Shown here: positions 51,859 through 60,209 of the stretch, in pieces
Layout of the letters: the number at the start of each line of letters is the position of its first letter
Position numbering within the stretch: position 1 is the first letter of the stretch
DNA from: Streptomyces sp. Tu 3180
GTDB lineage: Bacteria; Actinomycetota; Actinomycetes; Streptomycetales; Streptomycetaceae
Direction of reading: 5' to 3'
Assembly: GCF_009852415.1 (NCBI RefSeq)
Contig: NZ_WOXS01000002.1
Location: forward strand, 434,001-498,000
Length of the DNA stretch: 64,000 nt
Position numbers and translations under genes: made by a program
The notes under the pieces: generated by a model
What the model saw: only the letters and a program-made list of their open reading frames with translations
What the model was told of the DNA's origin: nothing
Database searches by the model: none

Positions 51859-51924
51859 GAGGCTTCCCCGGTCCCTTCGCCCGCCCTCAGGATCTGCCGG
51901 ATGATCCGCACGAGCCGTTCACGG

Positions 51925-52491
51925 TCACGCGGTCCTGCCGGCTCGTCCCAGGCGGAGTGCGGAGACGAGGAAGAAGACCCCGCCGAGGAAGGCGTAGCCG
52001 GCCAGGGCGCCCAGGGAGGCGTCGTCCTTGCCGGCCTGCGCGACGAAGGAGGCTCCGGCGAGGGTGGAGACGGCGCCGCTGACGATCATCGGCCACTGTC
52101 CCCCCATGCCGCGTCGCAGGACGCCGACGACCAGCTGGACGAGACCCGCGGTGATCGCCCAGGCGCCCCAGACGCGGAGGACGGCCGGGATGCCGGAGGA
52201 CGAGGCGGCGACCAGACCTGCGGCGGTGAGGGTGCTGAGCACGATGTTCGCGTGGAGACCGCGCACCGGTCCGCGGTTCGCCCGGGCGGACCTGACGTCG
52301 GCGACCGCGCACGCCACGTCGAACAAGGGGTAGATCACCAGCAGCGTCGCACCGAGGGTGTCCAGGGTGCGCGCGGAGGTGAACAGCAGGGCGGCCCATA
52401 CGGCGGCGAACGCGAAGCGCAGGAAGTACAGGCGGCGCAGCGCTGCGGAAGTGCTCGCGGCAGGGGCGGGGGCGGCGACGGAGCTGTCCAT
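51925..52491 (-). CDS. DUF308/HdeD-like membrane protein
   Basis: 188 residues with six hydrophobic segments (LYFLRFAFAAVWAALLF, TLGATLLVIYPLFDVACA, IVLSTLTAAGLVAASSS, VWGAWAITAGLVQLVVGV, MIVSGAVSTLAGASFVA, GYAFLGGVFFLVSAL), arranged like the DUF308/HdeD acid-resistance family. ATG 52491; the Shine-Dalgarno match is weak. Its promoter lies next to a 21-bp repeat that is also found, inverted, in front of the divergent TetR gene, so it is probably the TetR target. Confidence 0.78.
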   Translation of the reverse strand: MDSSVAAPAPAASTSAALRRLYFLRFAFAAVWAALLFTSARTLDTLGATLLVIYPLFDVACAVADVRSARANRGPVRGLHANIVLSTLTAAGLVAASSSGIPAVLRVWGAWAITAGLVQLVVGVLRRGMGGQWPMIVSGAVSTLAGASFVAQAGKDDASLGALAGYAFLGGVFFLVSALRLGRAGRTA

Positions 52492-52600
52492 GAGGGCTTC
52501 TTTCTGTTCGGTGGGAATGGCGTGCGGCGAGCGCGGCGGAGCGTCGGGCGCCGTGTGCGGCGCGGACGCGCCCGACCGTCCGCCGTGGGCCGTCCACCTC

Positions 52601-52678
52601 ATGAGGGAGAACGTTCGGTCTCGCTTCTCATCCAAAGACGTCCGCCCTCCCCTGTCAAGACCGAACGTTCTCCCTCAT
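52601..52678. promoter_or_regulatory. twin inverted operators of the TetR regulator
   Basis: A 21-bp sequence at 52601-52621 is repeated as its exact reverse complement at 52658-52678. Each half holds the palindromic core GAACGTTC. They lie 36 nt apart in the divergent promoter of the membrane protein and the TetR gene; the right copy overlaps the probable -35 region of the TetR promoter. Confidence 0.8.
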
Positions 52679-52697
52679 CGGCTGGTACGGTGGCGCC

Positions 52698-53287
52698 ATG
52701 AGCGCGAGTCCAGAGGATGGGAGCACGTCCGAGGCGCGGTCGCGGCTGCTCGACACGGCGACCCGGATCTTCTACGCCGAGGGGATCCACTCCGTCGGCG
52801 TGGACCGGATCATTGTGGAGGCCCAGGTCACCCGCGCCACCCTGTACCGGCACTTCAAGGGGAAGGAGGAGCTGATCCTCGCCTACCTCCGACGCGCCGA
52901 CCAGGGCATCCGGGGCAGGTCACGGCCGCCCGGGCGAAAGGGCTGCCGGCCGACGACACGGTCCGGGCCGTCAGCCGCTCCATCGCCGAGGGCATCCGGT
53001 CCCCGGGGTTCCGCGGGTGCGCCTTCCTGAACGCGGCGGCCGAGTACCCCGACCCGGAACACCCGGTCCACCAGGCCGTGCTGGCCCATCGGCAGTGGTT
53101 CCTGGAGACCGCCACACAGTTGCTGGCGCAGGCCGGCTGCACGCCCGCCGACGCGGCGGGCCGTCACTTCGTCATGCTCCGGGACGGCGCCATGGCGGCC
53201 GGCTGCCTCTTCGACCCCGCACTGATCTCCGAGACCTTCCTGCACGGCGTCGAGGGCATCCTGCACGCGCGCACGGTCCCTGCCTGA
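52698..53287 (+). pseudogene. TetR family regulator, frameshifted
   Basis: The helix-turn-helix half (LLDTATRIFYAEGIHSVGVD, then IIVEAQVTRATLYRHFKGKE) is in frame from ATG 52698 to ADQGIRG. The ligand-binding half (QVTAARAKGLPADDTVRAVS, FRGCAFLNAAAEYPDPEHPV, …) is in another frame and ends at 53287. Five instead of four G at 52912-52915 would restore IRGQVTAARAKG. The whole would be 196 residues, the normal TetR size. A TACGGT -10 box ends 6 nt before the ATG (leaderless), and the right operator copy overlaps its -35. Whether it is broken in the cell is uncertain. Confidence 0.8.
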
Positions 53288-53519
53288 AACGGGACCCCCG
53301 TGCCGCTCGAGAAGTCGTCGCCGGTCGAGCGGCGGAGCGGCACTCGCCGATCACGCCGCCGGGGGCCGGTCCGCGGCGGGCGTCGAGGCCGTGCGCGGAG
53401 GCGTCGGACCGTTCCTCGGCATCAGGCGGTGGTCGCCGTCGGCCCGGTGGGCGTCCACGCCGCTGCGGACGTGCCGGGTTCCCCGAGGATCCGGTCCCTG
53501 TGCCGGGCCCGGCGCGGCT

Positions 53520-53557
53520 CGCCCCGCTCGAGTTCCGTGTCGGCCCCGAGCGGGGCG
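53520..53557. terminator. hairpin between convergent TetR and SGNH genes
   Basis: An 11-bp stem CGCCCCGCTCG (53520-53530) / CGAGCGGGGCG (53547-53557) with a 16-nt loop lies between two genes that end toward each other. Confidence 0.65.
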
Positions 53558-53583
53558 GTCACCGAAGGTGAGGTGATCCGCCG

Positions 53584-54456
53584 TCAGCCCAGGCCGAGGA
53601 CGCTCATGGTGTGCTCGGCCATGCGCCGCTCCCCGAGGGCGTTGGGATGGACGGGGACGAGGCTGCCGCCGAAGAGGAGCGGCTCGATCCAGCGGGTGCC
53701 GCCGGGCTTGCACGCGTCGTGGCCCTCGGAGACCCGGGAGAAGTCCACGTAGGTGGCGCCGCTCTCCTCGCTGGCGCGCTGGACGGCCGCGTTGAGGTGG
53801 GCCTGTATGCCACGTACGTAGGGCACGTCACCGGCGGCGACCGGCAGCTTCACGAAGCAGGACGGGTCGGCCTCGGCCGGTGTGATCCACGGGTAGCCCA
53901 GGACCGCCACCCGGGCGTCGGGCGCCTTGGCGCGCACGGCCTGCAGGGCGGCCTTCAGCGCGGGGTAGGTGTTCGCGTCGATCTGGTCGGTGAAGGACGT
54001 GCCGTGCTTGTCCTTGCAGGGACTTCCCTTGCCGCCGCTGAGGACACCCGCGGTGCCGCAGGCCGTCAGGGCGTTGATGAAGGTGCCGTTGTCGTTGCCG
54101 CCGATCGTCAGCGTCACCAGGTCGGTGTCCGCGTCGAGCGCGTTCACCTGGGGTGCGACCCCGGGGTACTGCGCCTCGGTGAAGTCCTTCGTCCGGGCGG
54201 CGCCGCAGGTCACGTCCTTCAGGCGGGCGCCCGTCCGGGCGGCGATCACGTGGGGGTAGTTCGCGGTGGAGCGCAGGCACAGCAGGTTGGTGGGGTCCAC
54301 GGGCAGCACGCCCGAGCCGGCGCTGTAGCTGTCGCCGAGGGCGACGTAGTCCAGCGGTGCGGAGGCGTGGGCGGTGCCGCCCGTGAGGCTGAGGGCGAGC
54401 GCACCGACGAGTGCGAATGACGTGGCCATGACATTCCGCAGGGCGTGCTTCGGCAT
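53584..54456 (-). CDS. secreted SGNH/GDSL lipase-esterase
   Basis: 290 residues. A signal peptide (NVMATSFALVGALALSLTGG, cleavage near residue 33) is followed by the SGNH blocks: ALGDSYSAGSG (catalytic Ser43), IGGNDNGTF (block III Asn121) and the block V PVHPN (His270) near the end. Six Cys in the mature part suggest three disulfides as in the S. coelicolor-type extracellular esterases. It cleaves ester bonds of lipids outside the cell. ATG 54456 has AGAGGGA upstream. Divergent from a TetR gene; an inverted repeat lies between them. Confidence 0.9.
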   Translation of the reverse strand: MPKHALRNVMATSFALVGALALSLTGGTAHASAPLDYVALGDSYSAGSGVLPVDPTNLLCLRSTANYPHVIAARTGARLKDVTCGAARTKDFTEAQYPGVAPQVNALDADTDLVTLTIGGNDNGTFINALTACGTAGVLSGGKGSPCKDKHGTSFTDQIDANTYPALKAALQAVRAKAPDARVAVLGYPWITPAEADPSCFVKLPVAAGDVPYVRGIQAHLNAAVQRASEESGATYVDFSRVSEGHDACKPGGTRWIEPLLFGGSLVPVHPNALGERRMAEHTMSVLGLG

Positions 54457-54555
54457 GTGATCCCTCTTCTCGGGGGGCGCGGAGCGGTGGGCGCGGCAGC
54501 CGACGGGGCGCGCCACCGGCGGGAACGGAGCGGTTCGACCAGGGAAGAGCGTGGG

Positions 54556-54599
54556 GCTGCACAATTACCGAACGGTTCTACTGACAGGTAATGTGCAGC
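54556..54599. promoter_or_regulatory. inverted repeat between SGNH and TetR genes, candidate operator
   Basis: Left arm GCTGCACAATTACC (54556-54569) and right arm GGTAATGTGCAGC (54587-54599) are complementary except for one extra A, with a 17-nt spacer that is itself partly symmetric (GAACGGTTC). It lies in the 267-base divergent gap, 100 bases from the SGNH start. Confidence 0.6.
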
Positions 54600-54723
54600 T
54601 CCCCCGACGGGGAGTCAACATTGTTGACCGCACTTCTTGAAATGCTCACGAAAAGCCCCCGACCCGATCCCGCAACCGCGCGAACCCGCAGTCGCGAAGC
54701 GTCGGGCCCCTATCCTGTCCCGC

Positions 54724-55281
54724 ATGCTGCAGACCGGCTCCAGTACCACGACCCGCGAGGCCATCCGCTCGGCCGCTGCCCGGCTGTTCCGGGACCAGGG
54801 TTTCTCCAGGACCACCGTCCGCCGGATCGCGGCGGCGGCCGACACGGACCCTGCGCTGGTGATCCGTCATTTCAAGAGCAAAGAACTCCTGTTCCTGGAG
54901 ACGATGCACCTGACGATCGACGACGAGCCGCTGCTCGACGTGCCGCTGGAGCAGTTGGGCGATCGGCTCGCCGAACTCCTCGTCGAACTCGACGGTTCCG
55001 CGCGGGGCGTCTTCCTGGCCCTGGTGCACGGCGGCAACGAACCGCAGATCCACGAACGTCTGCGCGGCACGCACGAGAACCTCTTCGTCGCACCCCTGCG
55101 CCGCCGTCTGTCCGGCCCCGACGCCGACGTCCGTGCGCGCATGGCGGCCGCCTTGGCCGGGGGACTGCTGTACGCACTGTGGGTGGTCGAGGACGAGGGA
55201 CTGCTGCGGACGGACCGCACGGAACTGGTGTCACGGTACGGCGCGCTGCTTCAAGGGGTGCTGACCCCCCGGGACCACTGA
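54724..55281 (+). CDS. TetR family transcriptional regulator
   Basis: 185 residues. The helix-turn-helix is typical: TREAIRSAAARLFRDQGFSR, then TTVRRIAAAADTDPALVIRH and FKSKELLFLETM. The C-terminal half (VHGGNEPQIHERLRGTHENL, LAGGLLYALWVVEDEGLLR) is the ligand-binding domain. ATG 54724 has no Shine-Dalgarno site, but TATCCT (54711-54716) ends 7 nt upstream, so the transcript is probably leaderless; an in-frame ATG at 54637 lies upstream of that promoter and is rejected. It likely regulates itself and the divergent lipase. Confidence 0.88.
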   Translation: MLQTGSSTTTREAIRSAAARLFRDQGFSRTTVRRIAAAADTDPALVIRHFKSKELLFLETMHLTIDDEPLLDVPLEQLGDRLAELLVELDGSARGVFLALVHGGNEPQIHERLRGTHENLFVAPLRRRLSGPDADVRARMAAALAGGLLYALWVVEDEGLLRTDRTELVSRYGALLQGVLTPRDH

Positions 55282-55541
55282 CGTCCTCGTGGCGTCGCCG
55301 GGGCGGGGCCGGCCGCGGCGGGGCGTCCACCGACGAGGGGTGTCGCGGCAGGCGGATCTCGCGGCGGCCGTGCCGGAGGAGCGCGTCGGGCGGCCGGGGC
55401 CGGTGAGGGCGGTGTCGGCTCCGGCCGCTGCGCCGCAGCGGTGACCGGAGGTCTTCAAGGGGCCGGACTCCTCGCCTCCCGCCCGGATTCGGCCGCAAGG
55501 CGGCCCCGGGACGACCGGTCAGGCACGGCTCCGTCGCGGGC

Positions 55542-55562
55542 GCCCTCCTCCCCCTGGAGGGC
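55542..55562 (-). terminator. hairpin after the DUF6411-like gene
   Basis: GCCCTCC (55542-55548) and GGAGGGC (55556-55562) form a 7-bp stem with a 7-nt pyrimidine loop, 18 nt past the stop of the minus-strand gene. Confidence 0.55.
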
Positions 55563-55579
55563 GGCGCCCCCTCCGGGCG

Positions 55580-55822
55580 TCAGAACGGCAGCCGCCCCCG
55601 CGCCCGTCGGCCCGCGGAGCCGCTGCGGCCGACCGCGCGGGAACTGGAGCGGAAGGGCTTGCTGAAGAGGCGCCCGAGCGGGCCCGGGGCCTTGGACCCG
55701 GCCCGGGAACCGAGGCCGAGCGTGCGCTGCGCTCCGTTCTGCGGGTGCCGGGAGAGACGCGGGACGAGGAAGGCGAGGGCGGCGATGACCACGCAAACGG
55801 CGATGATGCCGACAACCATCAT
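55580..55822 (-). CDS. DUF6411-like small membrane protein
   Basis: 80 residues. One N-terminal membrane helix (VVGIIAVCVVIAALAFLV) is followed by a conserved basic tail: LGSRAGSKAPGPLGRLFSKP, then SSSRAVGRSGSAGRRARGRL, ending in LPF. This pattern is that of a small protein conserved across Streptomyces (DUF6411 in my recollection); function unknown. ATG 55822 with a second ATG after it; GGAGG sits 5 nt upstream. Confidence 0.75.
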   Translation of the reverse strand: MMVVGIIAVCVVIAALAFLVPRLSRHPQNGAQRTLGLGSRAGSKAPGPLGRLFSKPFRSSSRAVGRSGSAGRRARGRLPF

Positions 55823-55992
55823 GAGGGCCTCCGGAGTCGGGGGTGCGGACGCCGGACCGGTCGGTCCGTGTGGGACCGCGTGCCCCGTTCCCGCGTGAAC
55901 ACGCTTCCGGACCGGGGCGGCCCGCCACCGTGACGTCCGCGCCGGCGTCGCGCCCCCCGGCGCGGTCCCGGTGCCGTCGTGCGCGTGCGGCC

Positions 55993-56616
55993 TCAGCGCC
56001 GTTCGTACCCCCGGAGGAACGCGCGCACCCCGGATGCGATCAGTTCGTCCCGCTTCCCGTCCGGCAGGGGCAGGCCCCCCTGGTAGGTGCGGTCGCTGAT
56101 CTCGCCGACGGTCAGCTGCAGGAAGTGGCTCGCGGCACGCTCCGGGTCCGGGGCGTCGAGCAGCCCGTCCTCGGCCAGTTCACGGAAGCGGGCCGCCACC
56201 CCCTTGAGGGCACGGTCGGGACCCGCGGCGCGCCAGGCGTCCAGGAACTCCTGCGGGATGTGGCCGACCTCGGCCCGCAGCTGCCGCACGACGGCGAAGT
56301 GGTCGTGGTACCGGTACATCGGCGCCATCCAGGCGTGCGCGAAGCCGACGAGGTCGGCCTCCAGGTCCGTGACCTTGTGGAGCCGCCGGTCGACGGCGTC
56401 GAGATGGGACCGTACGACCTCCTCCGAACCCTCCACGACGACGACGCGGAAGAGCTGCGCCTTCCCCTCCGGGAAGTGGTTGTAGATCGTGCGGGTGGAG
56501 ACCCCGGCCTCCTTGGCGATGGAGTCCATGCCGGCGCGGGTGTAGCCGTCGCGCCCGAAGACGCGGCGTGCCCCCCGCACGATCGCCTGCCGTTTCTCCG
56601 CCAGCCCTTGCCTCAC
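55993..56616 (-). CDS. TetR/AcrR family transcriptional regulator
   Basis: 207 residues. The helix-turn-helix reads RQAIVRGARRVFGRDGYTRA, then GMDSIAKEAGVSTRTIYNHF. The C-terminal domain (VVRSHLDAVDRRLHKVTDLE, HFLQLTVGEISDRTYQGGLP) is of the TetR_C type found next to drug exporters. GTG 56616 has AGGAC just upstream. The divergent gene 97 nt away begins an operon with a DHA2 exporter, and a CAACGATCGTTG palindrome overlaps that operon's -35 box, so this regulator is its probable repressor. Confidence 0.9.
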   Translation of the reverse strand: MRQGLAEKRQAIVRGARRVFGRDGYTRAGMDSIAKEAGVSTRTIYNHFPEGKAQLFRVVVVEGSEEVVRSHLDAVDRRLHKVTDLEADLVGFAHAWMAPMYRYHDHFAVVRQLRAEVGHIPQEFLDAWRAAGPDRALKGVAARFRELAEDGLLDAPDPERAASHFLQLTVGEISDRTYQGGLPLPDGKRDELIASGVRAFLRGYERR

Positions 56617-56667
56617 GCGTCCTGCCCCTTCCTGTCGTCGGCCACGGTATCCGGACCGGAGAGATTA

Positions 56668-56679
56668 CAACGATCGTTG
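56668..56679. promoter_or_regulatory. palindromic operator overlapping a -35 box
   Basis: CAACGATCGTTG is a perfect 12-bp palindrome (extended, with one mismatch, to TTACAACGATCGTTGCAA). A plus-strand promoter is readable here: -35 TTGCAA (56677-56682), 18-nt spacer and -10 TACTTT (56701-56706), so a bound regulator would block RNA polymerase. Confidence 0.75.
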
Positions 56680-56712
56680 CAATTGTTGCCATGGTCGTTG
56701 TACTTTCTCGGT

Positions 56713-57093
56713 ATGGCCAACTCCTCAGCCTCTCCTCCCCGTTCGGACGCCCCCCTGACGACCGGGGCCCCCTCGAGCGCTCTCCCGGCGAACACCCCTT
56801 TGCGCGCCGCCGTTGCGGCCGGACCGACCCGCGAGGGCCGCTCCGCCCCTGCCGTCGCCGACCGGTTCCTGCGGTCCGCCGCCCAGCGCGACGATCCCGA
56901 ACGCGGCCGACTCCGGCCGGTCCCGGCCGAACCGCACGCCGTCACGGCGCGGGACACGGTGGGCTTCCGCAACGCGCGGGAGGACCGCGCCGGGGACGGC
57001 GCGCCGCTGCGGCCCGGGACGCTCCAAGGGGCGGGCGAGGCGATGCCGACGCCGCGGACCGGGCGCGCCCGCGCCGCGTACGGAGAGCGATGA
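56713..57093 (+). CDS. hypothetical protein, first gene of exporter operon
   Basis: 126 residues, rich in Ala/Arg/Pro/Gly with no recognised domain or membrane helix (DRFLRSAAQRDDPERGRLRP, then RDTVGFRNAREDRAGD). Two signals support it as real: the -10 box TACTTT ends exactly 6 nt before ATG 56713 (leaderless start), and its stop overlaps the start of the DHA2 exporter gene (ATGA), so it would couple translation of the exporter. It could also be a non-functional leader peptide-like ORF. Confidence 0.5.
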   Translation: MANSSASPPRSDAPLTTGAPSSALPANTPLRAAVAAGPTREGRSAPAVADRFLRSAAQRDDPERGRLRPVPAEPHAVTARDTVGFRNAREDRAGDGAPLRPGTLQGAGEAMPTPRTGRARAAYGER

Positions 57094-58484
57094 GCACCGC
57101 TCTCCCGGCACGGGCCGGGAAGAGCGGGGGGCCGCCCCCGCCGGCCGTCCCCCGGCACGTCCTCGCCCTCGCGGGCGTGGTGGTGCTGGGCTCGTTCATG
57201 ACGGTGCTCGACCTGACCATCGTCAATGTCGCCCTGGACCACCTGTCGCGTGCCTTCGACGCGCCCCTGTCCGTCATCCAGTGGACGGTGACCGGCTACT
57301 CGCTGGCGCTGGCGACCGTCATCCCGGTCACCGCGTGGGCGGTGGGCCGGTACGGCGCCAAGCGGGTCTTCCTCACCGCCGTCGCGCTCTTCACGCTCGG
57401 CTCGGGCCTCACCGGCCTGGCCTGGAACGCGGGTTCACTGATCGTGTTCCGCGTGGTGCAGGGACTCGGCGGCGGCATGATCGTGCCCGTCGCGATGACG
57501 GTCGTCCTGCGCGCCGCCCCGCCGCAGCGCAAGGGCACGATGATGGGCATCCTCGGCATCCCCGTCCTCGTCGGACCGATGGCGGGCCCGGTCCTCGGCG
57601 GCGTCTTCACCGACGCGCTGTCCTGGCGCTGGATCTTCTTCGTCAACGTTCCGGTCGGCGCTCTCGCCCTGCTGCTGGGGGCCCGGGTCATGCGCGACGA
57701 CGACGAGCGGACCGGCCGCCCGCTGGACCTGGCCGGACTGCTGACGCTCTCCCCCGGCCTGGCCGCTCTGCTGTACGGGCTGACGCTGGGCGGCGAGCGC
57801 GGCGGCTTCGGCACCGCGGGAGTCGTCGTCCCGGTCGTCACCGGTGCGGCGCTGGTGGCCGCCTTCGCCGTGCGGGCGCTGCGGGCGGACCACCCCCTGC
57901 TCGACCTGCGGCTGTTGCGCAGGGCGTCGGTCGGCCGTGCGGTGGCGACCATGATGCCGTTCTCGGCCGCGTACTTCGGTTCGATGATGCTCGTACCGCT
58001 GTACTGGCAGCAGCAGCGCGGCCTGTCCGCCACACAGGCCGGCCTGCTGATGGTCCCCCAGTTCCTGTGCAGCGGCACGGTGATGCAGATATCCAGCCGG
58101 ATCTCGGACCGCGTGGCACCGCGCGCGATCGTCGTGCCCGGCGTCCTGGTCGCCGTCGCGGGCTTCCTCGCCTTCGCCGTCCAGGCCGGCTCCGACACCC
58201 CGTACTGGCGCCTGGTCGCCTCCCTCGCCGTCATGGGCACCGGGGTCGGCATGACGAACATGCCCGTCATGGCGTCCGCCACGCGCGGCCTCGCGGACAC
58301 CGAGGTCGCCGCCGGCAGCACGGCGCTGAACATCGTCTCCCAGATGGCCGCGTCCGTCGGCACGGCCCTGATGGCCTCGCTGCTGACGGCGACGGACGGA
58401 TTCCGTACGACGCTGCTGTGCGGGGCGGGCCTGATGGCGCTGGCGCTGCCGATGGCGGCGCGCCTGCCGAAGCACCGGCCGTGA
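57090..58484 (+). CDS. DHA2-type MFS drug exporter (EmrB/QacA family)
   Basis: 464 residues with fourteen hydrophobic segments. Family marks: FMTVLDLTIVNVALDHLSRA in helix 1, WTVTGYSLALATVIPVTAW, the motif-A loop GRYGAKRVFLTA, and GPMAGPVLGGVFTDALSWRW, then IFFVNVPVGALALLLGARV (motif C and the after-helix-6 region). It pumps out drugs using the proton gradient. ATG 57090 overlaps the preceding ORF by 4 nt. It lies in the operon of the divergent TetR regulator, which likely senses its substrate. Confidence 0.92.
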   Translation: MSTALPARAGKSGGPPPPAVPRHVLALAGVVVLGSFMTVLDLTIVNVALDHLSRAFDAPLSVIQWTVTGYSLALATVIPVTAWAVGRYGAKRVFLTAVALFTLGSGLTGLAWNAGSLIVFRVVQGLGGGMIVPVAMTVVLRAAPPQRKGTMMGILGIPVLVGPMAGPVLGGVFTDALSWRWIFFVNVPVGALALLLGARVMRDDDERTGRPLDLAGLLTLSPGLAALLYGLTLGGERGGFGTAGVVVPVVTGAALVAAFAVRALRADHPLLDLRLLRRASVGRAVATMMPFSAAYFGSMMLVPLYWQQQRGLSATQAGLLMVPQFLCSGTVMQISSRISDRVAPRAIVVPGVLVAVAGFLAFAVQAGSDTPYWRLVASLAVMGTGVGMTNMPVMASATRGLADTEVAAGSTALNIVSQMAASVGTALMASLLTATDGFRTTLLCGAGLMALALPMAARLPKHRP

Positions 58485-58539
58485 ACACGGACGCCGCGCC
58501 TTCGACCGCGTCCCCTCGGTCCTCCCGGCCTCCCCCACC

Positions 58540-59553
58540 TCAGCCGGCCGGGGGGTGGGGCGGGAGTTCGCCGCGGAGGAGCGCGGTGCCCAGCGGGGTG
58601 AGGGTGTGGATGACCTGGGCGCCGACGCGTTGGCTGTGGGCGAGGCTGACCTCTCTCAGGGCGGCGATGTGTTCGCTCGCCGAAGGGGCGGAGATGTTCA
58701 GGCGCCGGGTGAGTTCTCCGGTGGTCGCAGTGCTCTCCAGGGCCGCCAGCACGCGGGCGCGGGTCCGGCCGAGCAGGGCGGCCAGGGCCTCGGGGCGGCG
58801 GTCACGGGTGACCGCCGGCGCCCAGGCCGGCGGGTGGGCGACGGGGTAGGCGAGGACCTGCGGCAGGGCGGGGTCGGCCAGGGCGATCGGCGTGTTCCAG
58901 CAGAAGTGGGAGGGGATCAGTCGCACGCCGCGTCCGCCGAGGTGGAGGTCCCGGTCCTCCGGGTAGCGCACGTGCAGCACCGGCGGCCGCCAGTCCATCA
59001 GGGGGCGGAAGGAGTTCAGCAGTCCGTGGACACCGTGATCGCGCAGGACGCGTGTCCGCAGGGCCCGGTCGGCCTCGGTGGTCCTGGCCGTCCCGGTCCA
59101 GTCGGGCGCGATGATCGTGCGGTGCACCAGCCGGAACGCCGTCGCCACCTCCTCCATCCGGTGCCGTTCCCCCCGGGCCAGACCGTGTGCCCAGCGCGGC
59201 AGCGGATGGGTGTCCGCCAGGCGGTACATCTCCTGGCGCAGCTGCGGCCGGGGGGTGGCGCGCAGTGCCTCCAGCGCGACCTCGAGGCCGTCCGCCGAGG
59301 CGCCGGGGGTCAGGAAGTCGGGCCAGTAGCCCGCCGAAGCGGGGGCCAGGGCGGAGAGCATCCGGACCGGGCCCGCCAGGTGTTCCTCGGCCAGCCGGGC
59401 GCGGGCGTCGCGCCGCCAGGGGGCGAAGACCGGCAGGCCGCGCCGTGGCGCGGTCAGTTGGTGCAGGCCCAGCAGGGTCTCCCAGACCGGATCGGGCTCC
59501 CGGGCCAGATGGACGCGGGCCAGGTCCCCGTCCGTGAAATGAATGCGCAGCAC
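58540..59553 (-). CDS. ArsR-like winged-helix regulator with N-terminal DUF5937-type domain
   Basis: 337 residues. The winged helix is at the C-terminus (LLGRTRARVLAALESTATTG, then ELTRRLNISAPSASEHIAAL), the usual arrangement of these Streptomyces proteins. The first 240 residues (MLRIHFTDGDLARVHLARE, DPVWETLLGLHQL, …) form the DUF5937-type domain of unknown ligand. GTG 59553 has GGAG about 5 nt upstream. It converges with the DHA2 exporter gene with only 55 nt between stops. The target genes are not apparent. Confidence 0.85.
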   Translation of the reverse strand: MLRIHFTDGDLARVHLAREPDPVWETLLGLHQLTAPRRGLPVFAPWRRDARARLAEEHLAGPVRMLSALAPASAGYWPDFLTPGASADGLEVALEALRATPRPQLRQEMYRLADTHPLPRWAHGLARGERHRMEEVATAFRLVHRTIIAPDWTGTARTTEADRALRTRVLRDHGVHGLLNSFRPLMDWRPPVLHVRYPEDRDLHLGGRGVRLIPSHFCWNTPIALADPALPQVLAYPVAHPPAWAPAVTRDRRPEALAALLGRTRARVLAALESTATTGELTRRLNISAPSASEHIAALREVSLAHSQRVGAQVIHTLTPLGTALLRGELPPHPPAG

Positions 59554-60209
59554 CTTTTCTCCCCGTGTGGTCGCTGTCGGGACACGCTTTCCGGTGGGTG
59601 TGTTCCGGGTGTGGCGCAGGCCGCCCGTCGCCGTGCGGAACGGCTCGGACAGCGGCTTCGCCGGCCGGGTGGGGGGCCGTGGCGGTCGACCGCCGGTGCG
59701 GACCCGCGGGAGCGGGCGCGGTGGGCCGTGCGGTCCGGAGGCGGTGGCCCGTCCCCGGCCGTCACTTTGACGGGACGTCGTCTGCGGTCCCGGCCGCCCG
59801 GGGGCACCCGGCGGTGAGGAGCCGGGTGTGTATGCGGGTGCCGGGCGGCGTCCGTACGGGCCCTGCCGCCGGGCCGCACCCGGCGCCGCCCACGCGGCCC
59901 GGCGGCCGGGCGGTCACCGACGAGGGCACCGGCGGAAGCACCGGTGCGACGGTGGCGGAGAGGCCGCCGGCCGGAGGGAGGGCGGCGGGCAGCACACGGC
60001 TCACGCCGGAGAACGGGCGTGTCTTCATTCCCTCTTCCCCCTCGACCCACAGGTGCGGCCACCCTGCCCGTGCCGGTGGTCAGGCCGGTCGGCGAAGCGG
60101 CTCCTCCAGGGTCGTACGAAGACATCGCCTTTGTCAGGGAGGCAAGTGATGAGAAAATGCGTGTGATCGATGCAGTGGCCGCTATGGCCGCAGGTGGAGG
60201 ACGTCTGCT
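59554..60209. other. intergenic region with a doubtful small ORF
   Basis: About 650 bases between the divergent ArsR-like and LysR genes. The one open frame with a ribosome-site-like sequence is listed separately. No operator was recognised. Confidence 0.4.
59762..60028 (-). CDS. hypothetical 88-aa ORF (doubtful)
   Basis: ATG 60028 follows GAGGGA closely. The product begins basic and is Ala/Pro/Gly-rich (VLPAALPPAGGLSATVAPVL), which could be a poor signal peptide, then loses any pattern. No homolog is recognised and it may be chance. Confidence 0.2.
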   Translation of the reverse strand: MKTRPFSGVSRVLPAALPPAGGLSATVAPVLPPVPSSVTARPPGRVGGAGCGPAAGPVRTPPGTRIHTRLLTAGCPRAAGTADDVPSK

